Source: Betaproteobacteria bacterium
Lineage (GTDB): Bacteria; Pseudomonadota; Gammaproteobacteria; Burkholderiales; Rhodocyclaceae
Length of the DNA: 64,000 bases
Direction of reading: 5' to 3'
Assembly: GCA_016234745.1 (NCBI GenBank)
Contig: JACRAR010000037.1
Location: forward strand, 23,975 to 87,974
Part shown: in pieces, positions 41,001-50,023 of the stretch
Layout: the number at the start of each line of letters is the position of its first letter
How positions within the stretch are numbered: the stretch's first letter is position 1
Notes under the pieces: model-generated
The model's input: the letters and a program-made list of their open reading frames with translations, nothing else
Told to the model about the DNA's origin: nothing
Database searches by the model: none
Position numbers and translations under genes: made by a program

Positions 41001-41031
41001 GCCGATTTACTTGTTGGTAAATCGGCTTTTT
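41001..41031 (+). terminator. Rho-independent terminator after the crotonase gene
   Basis: A perfect ten-base stem, GCCGATTTAC at 41001-41010 and GTAAATCGGC at 41017-41026, with a six-base loop, is followed by five T. Confidence 0.92.
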
Positions 41032-41059
41032 CTTATCACCTCTCCTACATGCAGAGATT

Positions 41060-41085
41060 CCGACAAGCAGTATTGTTTTCGATCG
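41060..41085 (-). repeat. Degenerate third right-end-like repeat
   Basis: CCGACAAGCAGTATTG followed by TTTTCGATCG matches the distal transposon end at 21 of 26 positions, with the TATTGTTTTCGATC part intact. It could be the fossil of an older element end or coincidence. Confidence 0.3.
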
Positions 41086-41319
41086 GAACCTTGTCCTGCG
41101 CGAGACTCTGCTTGGACATCTGCATCGGCTGTCCGCCGTCATGGGCAGACTGCAGCGGCTTCAAAGCGGCAAATCCGTCTAGCTTTCCATTGCCATCCCC
41201 AAATCCGCGCTTTGGTCAATACCGATTTCCCGGTAGCGTAATTTACGGCGAACCGGGTATTGTCTTTTTCGCTTGCGCTCAATAAATTGCTCAAAAGACA
41301 AGCCGGTACGGAGGAAGCC

Positions 41320-41799
41320 ATGACAGATCGACGCGAGAGTTGCCCGGGCGGGTGGGACGCCGGGCTATCCACTGGCGTGCGTGTGCTGGACGAGCAGCAT
41401 CAGGCCTTGTTCGCATGCCTGAACGATCTTGAAAAAGCCGCGACGCAACAAGCCATGCTGGCAACTTTTCATGCCATGGAACAACTGAGTCGATACATCA
41501 GAGACCACTTTTCTGCGGAAGAGCGCCTGATGAAGATGTACGGCTATCCCTGGCTGGCCGAGCACATGCAGGAACACCGAAGCTTCAGCGACAAGCTGTT
41601 CGAATTGCGCAAGGACTATCTCGATCATGACATATCCGCCGATCTGATCGACTTTCTGCGCGATTGGCTTGAGCGCCATGTTGCGCAGACCGATATGGAT
41701 TACGTTCCCTATCTGCATGGGGAAGCTGCACAGAGGGAATGCGCATGTGCACCAGGCGCGGAGGCCGGCGCTAGGACGCTGTGCTTGCTGGAGCGGTGA
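41320..41799 (+). CDS. Bacteriohemerythrin
   Basis: This 159-residue protein has the ligands of the diiron-oxo site of hemerythrin: His in VLDEQHQALF, His and Glu in IRDHFSAEERLM, two His in AEHMQEHRSF, and His and Asp in LERHVAQTDMDY. It binds oxygen reversibly and may carry or sense oxygen. ATG 41320 follows GGAGG at 41308-41312. The last 25 residues, Ala- and Cys-rich, are not part of the fold. Confidence 0.9.
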   Translation: MTDRRESCPGGWDAGLSTGVRVLDEQHQALFACLNDLEKAATQQAMLATFHAMEQLSRYIRDHFSAEERLMKMYGYPWLAEHMQEHRSFSDKLFELRKDYLDHDISADLIDFLRDWLERHVAQTDMDYVPYLHGEAAQRECACAPGAEAGARTLCLLER

Positions 41800-41835
41800 A
41801 GCGCTGTTGCGGGCAGGCCGTGCCGGACGCGGGCA

Positions 41836-42642
41836 TCATATCTTGCCGGCCAGGCGCTCGCTTTCCACTTTGAGAATGTAGCGCAACAACTGTTTCTGCA
41901 CCGGGGTGGGCATTTTCAGGAACTGGCAACCCGAGCGTTTGACTGCCCTGCCGCCGCTCAGGTTGGAAAAGTAGATGCTGCGTATTTGCAGCGTCGTGTC
42001 GATGTGCTCTCCTCCAGGCAGATCGATGCGGCAGTTGGGAAATTCCTGGTCCAGCTCGAGTTCGACACCTTCATGCGGTACGTCCATGGTCAGGCCGCGG
42101 CCGCTGATGTTGACGATATTGGCTTCGTGGTGGACGGTCCGGCCGTCGGGTTGCAGCACCGGGATGATGCACTTGAGCGGACTGCCTTTGGGTACCATCA
42201 GGCGGTAGTAGTCGCGCCGCTGCAGGCGAATTATGCTGGCGGGAATATCGCCTTGAAAAGCGGTGCCCTCGCCAAACTTGACCAGATCGACGCCGTCCAG
42301 CTCGAATTGAAGCTTGATCTTGCCCTGGCTGGAGATGCAAATCAGCTTGCTGCACAATTGAGCGCGCCGGTTCAGGTGCTTGCTGCTGTCCAGTGCGAGC
42401 GTCAGCTTGTTGCTCTCTGCGTCGATGGCGAGCAAAGAGGTCATCAGGAAATCCAGCGAGTCGTTGAGATAGGCGGTGACGCGTGTACCGTTTCTGAGCA
42501 GGCCGCGCAGGATGATCAGGATCTCTTCTTCCGAAGTGACCTCGAATTTGGCGTAATTCCCGTCAACCTCCTGAGTCGATATTCTCAAATCCTGAGGAAC
42601 GTTGTCCGGTTCCGGCATCCCGTCTTGTATCGGTTTTTCCAT
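41836..42642 (-). CDS. YcgR-type flagellar brake protein (PilZ domain)
   Basis: This 268-residue protein has an N-terminal YcgR domain and a C-terminal PilZ domain with the cyclic di-GMP motifs RRDYYRL (RxxxR) and NISGRGL. YcgR proteins bind cyclic di-GMP and slow the flagellar motor. It is divergent from another PilZ gene, in a cluster of four signalling genes. Confidence 0.85.
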   Translation of the reverse strand: MEKPIQDGMPEPDNVPQDLRISTQEVDGNYAKFEVTSEEEILIILRGLLRNGTRVTAYLNDSLDFLMTSLLAIDAESNKLTLALDSSKHLNRRAQLCSKLICISSQGKIKLQFELDGVDLVKFGEGTAFQGDIPASIIRLQRRDYYRLMVPKGSPLKCIIPVLQPDGRTVHHEANIVNISGRGLTMDVPHEGVELELDQEFPNCRIDLPGGEHIDTTLQIRSIYFSNLSGGRAVKRSGCQFLKMPTPVQKQLLRYILKVESERLAGKI

Positions 42643-42846
42643 GCATTTGCTCTCTGGAGCGAGTAGCCTAGCTTAGCATAAGGCGGTAATCAATTGATGC
42701 CAGAAAAATCGTCTTTTAGTGAGCTGCTTCACAGCGGCACAGAGGGCCTCGGCCCAGAATCGAGCCTGAGAAGTGGCAATGGATCCGACAGAAGGTATTC
42801 GACGCAAGGGGGTGCTATTCGAGGTGATTTTGCAAGCAGGCAGGAC

Positions 42847-43272
42847 ATGACCATGAACCGGAGCATCGCGCGATATCACGTACGCTGGAAGATCGCGCTG
42901 ATTTTCGATGAGGAAGAATTCAGGCCCACCTACCATGGCAGGACGCACGATCTGACCGTGGAGGGAACCGGCATGCTCACGCATCGCGATGTCATGACTG
43001 AATCCCCGGTGGTGGTGCTTCTCGCGATCCCGCCGCTGCAGCGCAATTTCAAGCCCAAAGTCGTCGAAATCAAGGCACGCCAGATATACTCGGTGTATTC
43101 CGGCGAGACCTACTGCTTCCGTCTCGGCCTCGAATTCACCCATTTCAAGAACAATGGTTTTGAGGTCCTCAAAGAAGCGCTGAGCCATTACCATCCAATC
43201 ATCGAACTGCCTGACTACGAGCCATTCCCGACGCTATTCGGCGCCGACAGCCGCACCGAGACCATTCCCTGA
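42847..43272 (+). CDS. PilZ-like domain protein
   Basis: This 141-residue protein resembles a PilZ fold: ARYHVRWKIALIFDEEE at the start and the loop THDLTVEGTGML in place of the usual DxSxxG. The RxxxR motif is not clear, so cyclic di-GMP binding may be weak or lost. ATG 42847 (MTMNRS) has AGGCAGGA upstream; 51 more codons are open upstream but overlap the control region. Confidence 0.65.
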   Translation: MTMNRSIARYHVRWKIALIFDEEEFRPTYHGRTHDLTVEGTGMLTHRDVMTESPVVVLLAIPPLQRNFKPKVVEIKARQIYSVYSGETYCFRLGLEFTHFKNNGFEVLKEALSHYHPIIELPDYEPFPTLFGADSRTETIP

Positions 43273-43279
43273 CCGGCGG

Positions 43280-44509
43280 TCAGGTCGCGTCGTGCTCGAT
43301 CCGGCGGAAAGCTTGGTTGGCCTTGTCGATCAGATCCTGACGCATTTCCTCCGGCACCCATTTCAATTCGCCGGCCAGCCATTCCATGCTGGCGTGCGGG
43401 ATAAGCTTTTGCGCTGCGGCCAGATCGTCGGGCAAGGCCGGATTGTCAGGACCCGCAGTCAGATGTCGTGCGGTATCCCGGCAGAGTCGGGCGATATTGG
43501 CGCGCACGGTGTCGTGGCCATGAATCAACTGCATCAGAATCGCGGGCAGCTTCCAGATCTCGGCGCATTTGAGCGTTAGATCCTTGAACTTGAAGCCGCA
43601 GGAGGCTTCCTGCGCTGCCGCCGTGCGTTTGGCTTCGCCACTCGCCAGTGTCGCGAGGGCGGCCTGCGGCAGGTCGGAAGCAAAGTGCCAGAGCAGCAGT
43701 TCGCCCATTTCCGAAAGCAGTGCCGCCATCAGGACCTCTTCGGGCGATACGTCGGAGCGCGAGGCGGACCAGGCCGCGGCAAGCTCTCCGGCAATCACTG
43801 CGCGGTTTTCGCACTTGGCGAGTCCCGGGTTGGATTCGTCGGTTTCCGGGCTGGTCAGCAGCAATTCGCGAAACCCGGCGACACCCAGCTGCATCACGGC
43901 CGCCAATGGCGTACTGGTTTCGTGACCGAGTCGCGTGGAGCGGCGCTTTTCTGCTTCCCGCAGCAGGCACAGGCACAGGAATGGGTCGGCATTGACGAGC
44001 TTGACCAGATCGTTGGCGGATATCTCGGCGCCCTTCTCGGTCTCCAAGGCCTGCAGCGCGGTTTTGGATCTGGGCATGACCGGCAACTGCTGCGCAGTCA
44101 GATAGGCGGCCCACTGCGGGACGCGCCAATGTTTGCGGATCTGCTGAGGGCTTTCGCTGCGCGCCGGCTGAAAAGCTTCGGATGTCAGGGCGGCCTGCAG
44201 CAGCGCGACCAACAGCTCAGATAGCTGTTCGAATTTCAGTGACACCAGCAGGGTATCGTCCCGCGGATTCCGGGAAACGATGCGACACTGAAATGCAACG
44301 GGTTCGGCATGACCCGGCAGGGCAAGCCTGATCAGGGCGAGCGCCCCTACCAGGGGCGCGTCAACCGCATACAAGGCGCAGCCGCCTTGGGAAATGTCCC
44401 GCATCTGTGCCGGCGCATGCCGGTTGCCGCTCTCGTCCTGCCAGATTAGCAGGCCGGGCAACGCTTCCTTGGCTTCGTAGCGTACATGCTCGCGGCGGTC
44501 AGTGCTCAT
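43280..44509 (-). CDS. PilZ-HDOD signalling protein
   Basis: This 409-residue protein starts with a PilZ domain (RREHVRYEA, then MRDISQGGCALY, both motifs present), which should bind cyclic di-GMP. It is followed by an HDOD domain (residues 130-400) with helices such as NDLVKLVNADPFLC and RAVIAGELAAAWSASR. HDOD domains are non-catalytic HD relatives involved in signal output. It is convergent with the PilZ gene and divergent from the HD-GYP-like gene. Confidence 0.82.
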   Translation of the reverse strand: MSTDRREHVRYEAKEALPGLLIWQDESGNRHAPAQMRDISQGGCALYAVDAPLVGALALIRLALPGHAEPVAFQCRIVSRNPRDDTLLVSLKFEQLSELLVALLQAALTSEAFQPARSESPQQIRKHWRVPQWAAYLTAQQLPVMPRSKTALQALETEKGAEISANDLVKLVNADPFLCLCLLREAEKRRSTRLGHETSTPLAAVMQLGVAGFRELLLTSPETDESNPGLAKCENRAVIAGELAAAWSASRSDVSPEEVLMAALLSEMGELLLWHFASDLPQAALATLASGEAKRTAAAQEASCGFKFKDLTLKCAEIWKLPAILMQLIHGHDTVRANIARLCRDTARHLTAGPDNPALPDDLAAAQKLIPHASMEWLAGELKWVPEEMRQDLIDKANQAFRRIEHDAT

Positions 44510-44601
44510 GATGCCTGGCTCGACTGTGAAGCAATCATGGTAGCGGCGCGCGGCAAAACTGCAAGAGTGGAATCACCGGTGAAAACCACACCACGGGTGG
44601 A

Positions 44602-44627
44602 ATTTGACATATAAATAATTGTCAAAT
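44602..44627 (+). promoter_or_regulatory. Palindromic operator/-35 region upstream of the HD-GYP-like gene
   Basis: ATTTGACA (44602-44609) and TGTCAAAT (44620-44627) are perfect eight-base inverted arms around a ten-base AT-rich spacer. The left arm contains TTGACA, a -35 consensus. It probably binds a dimeric regulator that controls the genes on one or both sides. Confidence 0.45.
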
Positions 44628-44726
44628 CAATAAGGCGAGTGATATGCTGTCCTGACCGGTTTGTGATCAGATAGAATCTGGAGCGCTTCCCAAGCAGAAC
44701 CTGATCAATTGCCAACAGGTGACGTC

Positions 44727-45845
44727 ATGCCATTGCAGAAGCTGACCAGAGGACAAGTGGAATGCGGGATGCCCCTGCCTTGGGACATCTACGATGAAGC
44801 CGGGAAGCTGCTGTTGCCGCGCGGTCATGTGATTCGCGATCCGGATCAATTGCAGATGATCATGCGGCGCGGGATGTACCAGGATTTTCCGGATCCCGCC
44901 AAAACCGGCACCGCCGCCGTCGCCCTCGATAAAAATTATGATCCGTTCCGGCTGTGGAACGAGATCGTCGAGAAGCTCGATCAGCTCCTGCATCACTACG
45001 AACAGAGCTCCGCAGTTTCCAATCAGTTTGCCGACATTGCCCAGCAGGTTCAGGTCCTGTCCGAGCACAGCAAGGATGCCGCGCTCGCGGCGATGATCCT
45101 GCTCACCCAGCAGAATCGCTATTCTCTGGAGCATTGCCTGCACGCCGCACTGCTCGCGGACATGGTGGCGCAACGTCTCGAGTGGCAGGAGGAAAGGCGC
45201 AAGAGCCTGGTTTGCGCGGCGCTCAGCATGAACATCTCGACCGTCGATACGCAGCAGCAACTCACCGAGCAGACAGGGCCACTCACGCCGGAACAGCGCG
45301 ACGCCATCAAAAACCATCCCCAAAGCAGTGTCGACATCCTCAGCCGAGTGGGCGTCAATGACTCGATCTGGCTGCAATCGGTCCGCGATCACCACGAGAC
45401 TCCCTTGGGCAATGGCTATCCGTCCGGCATCAAGGAAGTCGGCGAAGAGGCGACGCTGCTGCGTACCACGGATGTGTTCAGCGCCAAGATCAGTCCCCGC
45501 CTCAATCGCAAGCAAATGAACGGCGCCCAGGCGGCACGCGTGCTGTTCACCGATCCCGGCATGACTACCGCGAACCCCTTTATCGCGGTCTTGATCAAGG
45601 AGGTCGGCATCTATCCGCCGGGATCCTTCGTCAAGCTTGCCAATGGCGAGCTCGCCGTGGTTTACAAGCGTTCCAGCAGTGCCCACACGCCCGTGGTGCT
45701 GAGCCTCACCAATTCCAAGGGCACGCCTGAAATGAAGCCGATGCGCCGCGACACCGCGCGCGAAGAATACAACATCAAAACGGTCGTTCCGCGCGACCAG
45801 ATCAATCTGCGCATCAACCCCGCGACGCTCTGGGGCAACGCCTGA
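44727..45845 (+). CDS. HD-GYP-like protein with altered catalytic residues
   Basis: This 372-residue protein follows the HD-GYP plan: N-terminal unknown domain, then RYSLEHCLHAALLADMVA, and the GYP loop HHETPLGNGYPSGI. In active phosphodiesterases an HD pair (LLHDIGK) follows the first helix; here the equivalent is ALSMNISTVD, so the metal-binding His-Asp pair is absent. It is likely a binding or regulatory protein rather than a cyclic di-GMP hydrolase. ATG 44727 follows AGGTGA. Confidence 0.75.
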   Translation: MPLQKLTRGQVECGMPLPWDIYDEAGKLLLPRGHVIRDPDQLQMIMRRGMYQDFPDPAKTGTAAVALDKNYDPFRLWNEIVEKLDQLLHHYEQSSAVSNQFADIAQQVQVLSEHSKDAALAAMILLTQQNRYSLEHCLHAALLADMVAQRLEWQEERRKSLVCAALSMNISTVDTQQQLTEQTGPLTPEQRDAIKNHPQSSVDILSRVGVNDSIWLQSVRDHHETPLGNGYPSGIKEVGEEATLLRTTDVFSAKISPRLNRKQMNGAQAARVLFTDPGMTTANPFIAVLIKEVGIYPPGSFVKLANGELAVVYKRSSSAHTPVVLSLTNSKGTPEMKPMRRDTAREEYNIKTVVPRDQINLRINPATLWGNA

Positions 45846-45939
45846 GCAGACCAAAGGTTCTGCCGCAATCTCGCGTCGGCGGCAGGGACTAATGTTAGAA
45901 TCGATCCCGCTGCATGAGTTCACTCACGCAGCAAGCATG

Positions 45940-46145
45940 TCCGCGGTGCCTGCGCAGCCCAGATCACAGGGAGCTGCGAGGTGAAACGGGAAACAGGTGC
46001 GCGTCAATTTGTTTGCGATGCAATTCCTGTACTGCCCCCGCAACGGTAAGGAAGTGCGAGTTCATCGAGAAGCCACTGAGCCTCAGGTTCGGGAAGGCGG
46101 TGAATTAAATCTTCCGAGTCCGGAGACCGGCCACGGACGGCAAAA
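45940..46145 (+). promoter_or_regulatory. Cobalamin riboswitch
   Basis: About 200 bases before btuB contain the conserved cobalamin-riboswitch blocks in order: GGGAAACAGGTGC (45988-46000), CTGCCCCCGCAACGGTAAG (46032-46050), GCCACTG (46072-46078), GGGAAGG (46091-46097) and GAGTCCGGAGACCGGCC (46116-46132). Binding of adenosylcobalamin or a related corrinoid should repress btuB and probably btuCD behind it. The outer boundaries are approximate. Confidence 0.92.
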
Positions 46146-46267
46146 GAACGGAAACGTCGCGGGGAAGCGATGGCCGGCATTCTATGACGCCCGCCCTTCC
46201 TCTCCCAACGCGCTTCCACGTGCAACTCACCGGCTTGCGGGGACGCAGACCGGATAGGGAGATCATC

Positions 46268-48232
46268 ATGTTCCAGTGTATCCGCAACAAGCTGCTGGCG
46301 CTCGGCGCCGCAGTATGTACCTGTGCCGCCTTGGCGGCCCCCCAAGATCAGACCGTGGTCATTACGGCCAAGCGTTTTGCCGAGGCAAGTACGACCGCGA
46401 ATGTTTCAGTGATCAACCAGGATGAAATTCAGCACAGCCCGGCGCGCAGCATCCCCGATCTGCTCAAGACCCTCGCCGGCGTGGATATCCGTCCGCTCTA
46501 TGGCAGCATGGGCATCGATACCGTGGTGGACATCCGCGGCAGCGGCGAAGCAGCGGGAAACAACACCCTGGTCCTGGTCGACGGTCAGCGCCTCAACCCG
46601 GTCGATATGGGCGGCGTCAAATGGGAAACGATTCCGCTGTCGGCCATCAAGCAGATCGAGATCGTGCGCGGCAGCGGTTCGGTGCTTTACGGCGACCGGG
46701 CCGGCGCCGGCGTGATCAATATCATCACCGACAAGAGCAACACGCCGCGGGCCATGCTCAAGGCCGAGCGCGGGTCCTTCCGCAGCAACGCCTTCGATGC
46801 CGCCCTGGCCGGCGGCAAGGACGACTGGTACGGCAACCTGTTTGCCCACCATGCTTCCACCGATGGTTACCGGGCGAATAGCGATGCCGAGCAGAATTCG
46901 GCCGGAGGCCGTGCCGCGTATCGCTTCGGTGACGGTGAAGCCTTCCTCGATCTTTCCGGGTATCGCGAGCGCTACGGTCTTCCCGGCACGCTGAGCCGTG
47001 CCCAGTTCGACAGCGATCCGCGCCAGAGCACTTCGCCGAATTACCGCCTGGAACGCGATGGCTACCGCCTGCGGCCGGGTGGCAGCTTCAGGCTCGGCGC
47101 CGACCTGCGGGTCGAGATCGACGGCAGCTTCAGCAACGACCTGTTGCAGGCGAGCAATCCCGACTGGTTCTACCGCAGCGAATCGCGCGTCAAGGCCAGC
47201 ATGCTCTCGCCGCGCCTCAAATGGGCGCATTCTCTGGCCGCAGCGCTGAGCAGCGAAACCGTGGCCGGTGTCGATGTCTATCGCGGCTGGGCCTACGGCG
47301 ACAACCTGGATTTCATGTCGGGCAGCCGCCAGAACCGCCAGACCGGAGAGCAGCAGAGCCAGGGCATTTATCTGCAGAATGTCTCACTCTGGAACAACGG
47401 TTTCGACACCCTCGCGGCGCTGCGGCACCAGCATTTCGAGCAAACCATGCGCGACGAGGGCGCCGGCTTGCGTGGGCACAGCAGCGACAGCCTGCAGGCC
47501 TGGGAACTCGGCTTGGGGTATCGCATCAACGCATCCTGGCGCACTTTCGTCAAGGCCGCGCGGAACTTCCGCCTGCCCAATACCGACGAGTTGTTCGCCT
47601 ATGATCCGGTGACCTACAAGGTGCTCTTCAACGGGGCGCTGCGTCCGCAAACCGGCCGCCTGTACGAGGCCGGCATCGCCTATCGCTCGGCCAGCCTGGT
47701 GCAGCAATTGAGCGTGTTCCGGCAGAAATACCACAACGAGATCGGCTTCATCGCCGCCAATGACCGCAACGCCAATCTCGATCCGACCCGCCGCTGGGGC
47801 GCCGAATGGGAAGCGCGCTGGTACCTGAGTCCGGCCTGGCTGGTGAAGGGCAGCCTCACTGCAATGCGCGCCACTTTCCGCGAGGGCGCCTACGACGGCA
47901 AGAGCATACCGCTGGTACCCCGGCACAAGGAAACCCTGGGCGTGCAATGGAACGGCAATCAGGCGGGCACGCACAACCTGGTGCTGGTCGGCGTCGGCAG
48001 CCGTTATTTCGGCGGCGATTTCGACAATCGCTGGCGCAAGCTCGACGGCTACACCACGCTCGACTACCAGGCGCAATGGCAGGTCAAGCCCGTCACGCTG
48101 ATTTTCCGCGCGGCCAATCTCACCGACCGAAAATATTCCGCTTCCGGCTTCAGCAGCGCCTTCAATCCCGGCACGTTCTATCCGGCCGATCCGCGCAGCT
48201 ATTCGTTGTCGATTCGCGCGGATCTTCTGTAG
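46268..48232 (+). CDS. btuB: TonB-dependent vitamin B12 receptor BtuB
   Basis: This 654-residue outer-membrane receptor has a signal peptide (residues 1-23, ending CAALAA), a TonB-box-like stretch QTVVITAKR, a plug domain (SIPDLLKTLAGVDIR, then VDIRGSGEAAGNNTLVLVDG) and a beta-barrel ending in the aromatic-type C-terminus SYSLSIRADLL. It brings cobalamin across the outer membrane with energy from TonB. The cobalamin riboswitch upstream and btuCD downstream confirm the substrate. Confidence 0.95.
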   Translation: MFQCIRNKLLALGAAVCTCAALAAPQDQTVVITAKRFAEASTTANVSVINQDEIQHSPARSIPDLLKTLAGVDIRPLYGSMGIDTVVDIRGSGEAAGNNTLVLVDGQRLNPVDMGGVKWETIPLSAIKQIEIVRGSGSVLYGDRAGAGVINIITDKSNTPRAMLKAERGSFRSNAFDAALAGGKDDWYGNLFAHHASTDGYRANSDAEQNSAGGRAAYRFGDGEAFLDLSGYRERYGLPGTLSRAQFDSDPRQSTSPNYRLERDGYRLRPGGSFRLGADLRVEIDGSFSNDLLQASNPDWFYRSESRVKASMLSPRLKWAHSLAAALSSETVAGVDVYRGWAYGDNLDFMSGSRQNRQTGEQQSQGIYLQNVSLWNNGFDTLAALRHQHFEQTMRDEGAGLRGHSSDSLQAWELGLGYRINASWRTFVKAARNFRLPNTDELFAYDPVTYKVLFNGALRPQTGRLYEAGIAYRSASLVQQLSVFRQKYHNEIGFIAANDRNANLDPTRRWGAEWEARWYLSPAWLVKGSLTAMRATFREGAYDGKSIPLVPRHKETLGVQWNGNQAGTHNLVLVGVGSRYFGGDFDNRWRKLDGYTTLDYQAQWQVKPVTLIFRAANLTDRKYSASGFSSAFNPGTFYPADPRSYSLSIRADLL

Positions 48233-48244
48233 GAGTCCCAGCGC

Positions 48245-49237
48245 ATGCCCAGTCGCCGTCGCGCCTTGCTGATCCTGCTGCTGCTGGCAGTAGCGGCAAG
48301 CGCGAGCGTGGCGGTCTCGTTGACCACGGGCAGCGTGCATCTGGCTCCGCTCGAAGTGTTGCGTGCCTTGTGCGGCGAGGATGCGGGGCTGGGCGGCGAT
48401 GTGGTGCGCGGCTTGCGTTTGCCGCGCGCCCTGGCGGGACTGGCCTGCGGCGGCCTGCTCGCGCTGGCCGGGGCTTTGATGCAGGTGCTGCTCAAGAACC
48501 CGCTCGCCGACCCGTATGTGCTGGGGGTTTCCGGCGGAGCCTCGGTCGGTGCGCTGACGGCGATGCTGTTCGGCTTGCCGCTCCTGGCCCTCCATGCAGG
48601 CGCCTTTGGCGGCGCGCTGGCGGCGATGCTGCTGGTGTTCGGCCTGGCGCATGGCGAAGGCAGCTGGACCCAGACGCGCCTGTTGCTCACCGGCGTGATC
48701 GTCGCCGCCGGTTGCGGCGCGCTGGTGGCATTGATTCTGTCGATCGCACCCGAACATCAGTTGCGCGGCATGCTGTTCTGGCTCATGGGCGATCTGTCGC
48801 AAACCGAATCGGCCTGGCCCGCCCTGCTGGTGCTGGCCGTGGGCCTGGCGTGCGTGTTGCCGTTTTCGCGCGATCTCGGCCTGCTCGCACGCGGCGAATT
48901 GTCGGCGCGCGCGCTTGGCGTGCCGACCGAGAGACTGCGCCTGCTGATCTACGCCCTGGCCTCTTTGCTCACCGCCGTGGCGGTGAACCTGGCTGGCAGC
49001 ATCGGCTTCATCGGACTGATCGTGCCCCATCTGGTGCGCCTCGCCGCCGGGAACGACCTGCGCCTGCTGCTGCCTGCCGCGGTGCTGGCGGGCGGCACCC
49101 TGCTGGTGGTGGCGGATACCCTCGCGCGCGTCGTTGTCGCACCCCAGCAACTGCCCGTTGGCGTGCTGACCGCGCTGCTCGGCGTGCCGGTGTTTCTCTA
49201 TCTGCTGTCGCGCCAACCGCAGAGGAATGAGTCATGA
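48245..49237 (+). CDS. btuC: Vitamin B12 ABC transporter permease BtuC
   Basis: This 330-residue FecCD-family permease has about ten membrane helices and the conserved segments LRLPRALAGLACGGLLALAG, ADPYVLGVSGGASVGAL and GFIGLIVPHLVRL. It forms the inner-membrane channel with BtuD. It overlaps btuD by four bases (ATGA). Confidence 0.93.
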   Translation: MPSRRRALLILLLLAVAASASVAVSLTTGSVHLAPLEVLRALCGEDAGLGGDVVRGLRLPRALAGLACGGLLALAGALMQVLLKNPLADPYVLGVSGGASVGALTAMLFGLPLLALHAGAFGGALAAMLLVFGLAHGEGSWTQTRLLLTGVIVAAGCGALVALILSIAPEHQLRGMLFWLMGDLSQTESAWPALLVLAVGLACVLPFSRDLGLLARGELSARALGVPTERLRLLIYALASLLTAVAVNLAGSIGFIGLIVPHLVRLAAGNDLRLLLPAAVLAGGTLLVVADTLARVVVAPQQLPVGVLTALLGVPVFLYLLSRQPQRNES

Positions 49238-50016
49238 CAGATGTGTCTTCAGCGCTGCTCGCGGTTCGCGACCTGAACATTGCGGTGGTTGGCAGGACCT
49301 TGGTCGCCGGGTTGCAGCTGACCGTTGAAACCGGTGAAACGCTGGTCATCCTGGGGCGCAACGGCAGCGGCAAAACCACCTTGTTGCATACACTCGCCAA
49401 TCTGCGTGCGCCCGCCGCCGGTCAAGTCGAACTTTGCGGTCGTCCTTACGACGACTATGAGCCGCGTGCCGCAGCGCATTTGCGCGGGCTGCTGACGCAG
49501 TCGCAGAATGATTCCTTCCCATCGAGCGTGCTGGAAACCGCGCTGATCGGCCGCCACCCGCATCTTGGGCGCTGGGCCTGGGAAGGCGCGGCGGACGAGC
49601 GCATCGCGCTCACGGCGCTGGCGGCGGTCGGACTCGCGGGACTGGAGCAGCGCCAGGTATCCAGCCTCTCCGGCGGCGAGCGTCAGCGCCTGGCCATTGC
49701 CACCCTGCTGACGCAGCAACCGCGTTTGTATCTGCTCGACGAGCCGCTGGCGCATCTCGACCTGGGGCATCAGATCGCCATACTCGAACTGGTGCAGCGC
49801 TATGCCAGCGAGAACCGGGCCGGCTTCATCCTGGCCCTGCATGACGTGAATCTCGCATTGCGCTATTGCCGGCGTGCCTTGCTGCTGTTCGGTGACGGAC
49901 GCTGGATTGCCGGGCCGAGCAAGGAAGTATTGACCTCCGAAAATCTGTCCGCGCTATATGGGCATCCGCTGCAGGTTGTCGGCACCGGCGCTTCCAGTTA
50001 TTTCATCGCCGCGTGA
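49234..50016 (+). CDS. btuD: Vitamin B12 ABC transporter ATP-binding protein BtuD
   Basis: This 260-residue ABC ATPase has Walker A LGRNGSGKTTLL, signature LSGGERQRLAIA and Walker B LYLLDEPLAHLD. It powers cobalamin import through BtuC. It is the third gene of the riboswitch-controlled operon and converges with btuF on the other strand. Confidence 0.93.
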   Translation: MTDVSSALLAVRDLNIAVVGRTLVAGLQLTVETGETLVILGRNGSGKTTLLHTLANLRAPAAGQVELCGRPYDDYEPRAAAHLRGLLTQSQNDSFPSSVLETALIGRHPHLGRWAWEGAADERIALTALAAVGLAGLEQRQVSSLSGGERQRLAIATLLTQQPRLYLLDEPLAHLDLGHQIAILELVQRYASENRAGFILALHDVNLALRYCRRALLLFGDGRWIAGPSKEVLTSENLSALYGHPLQVVGTGASSYFIAA

Positions 50017-50023
50017 ACGTGCG

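Noticed and set aside
41049..41285. A 78-codon frame spanning the degenerate end repeat
   Set aside because: It begins in non-coding DNA after a terminator, overlaps the repeat and shows no protein signature.
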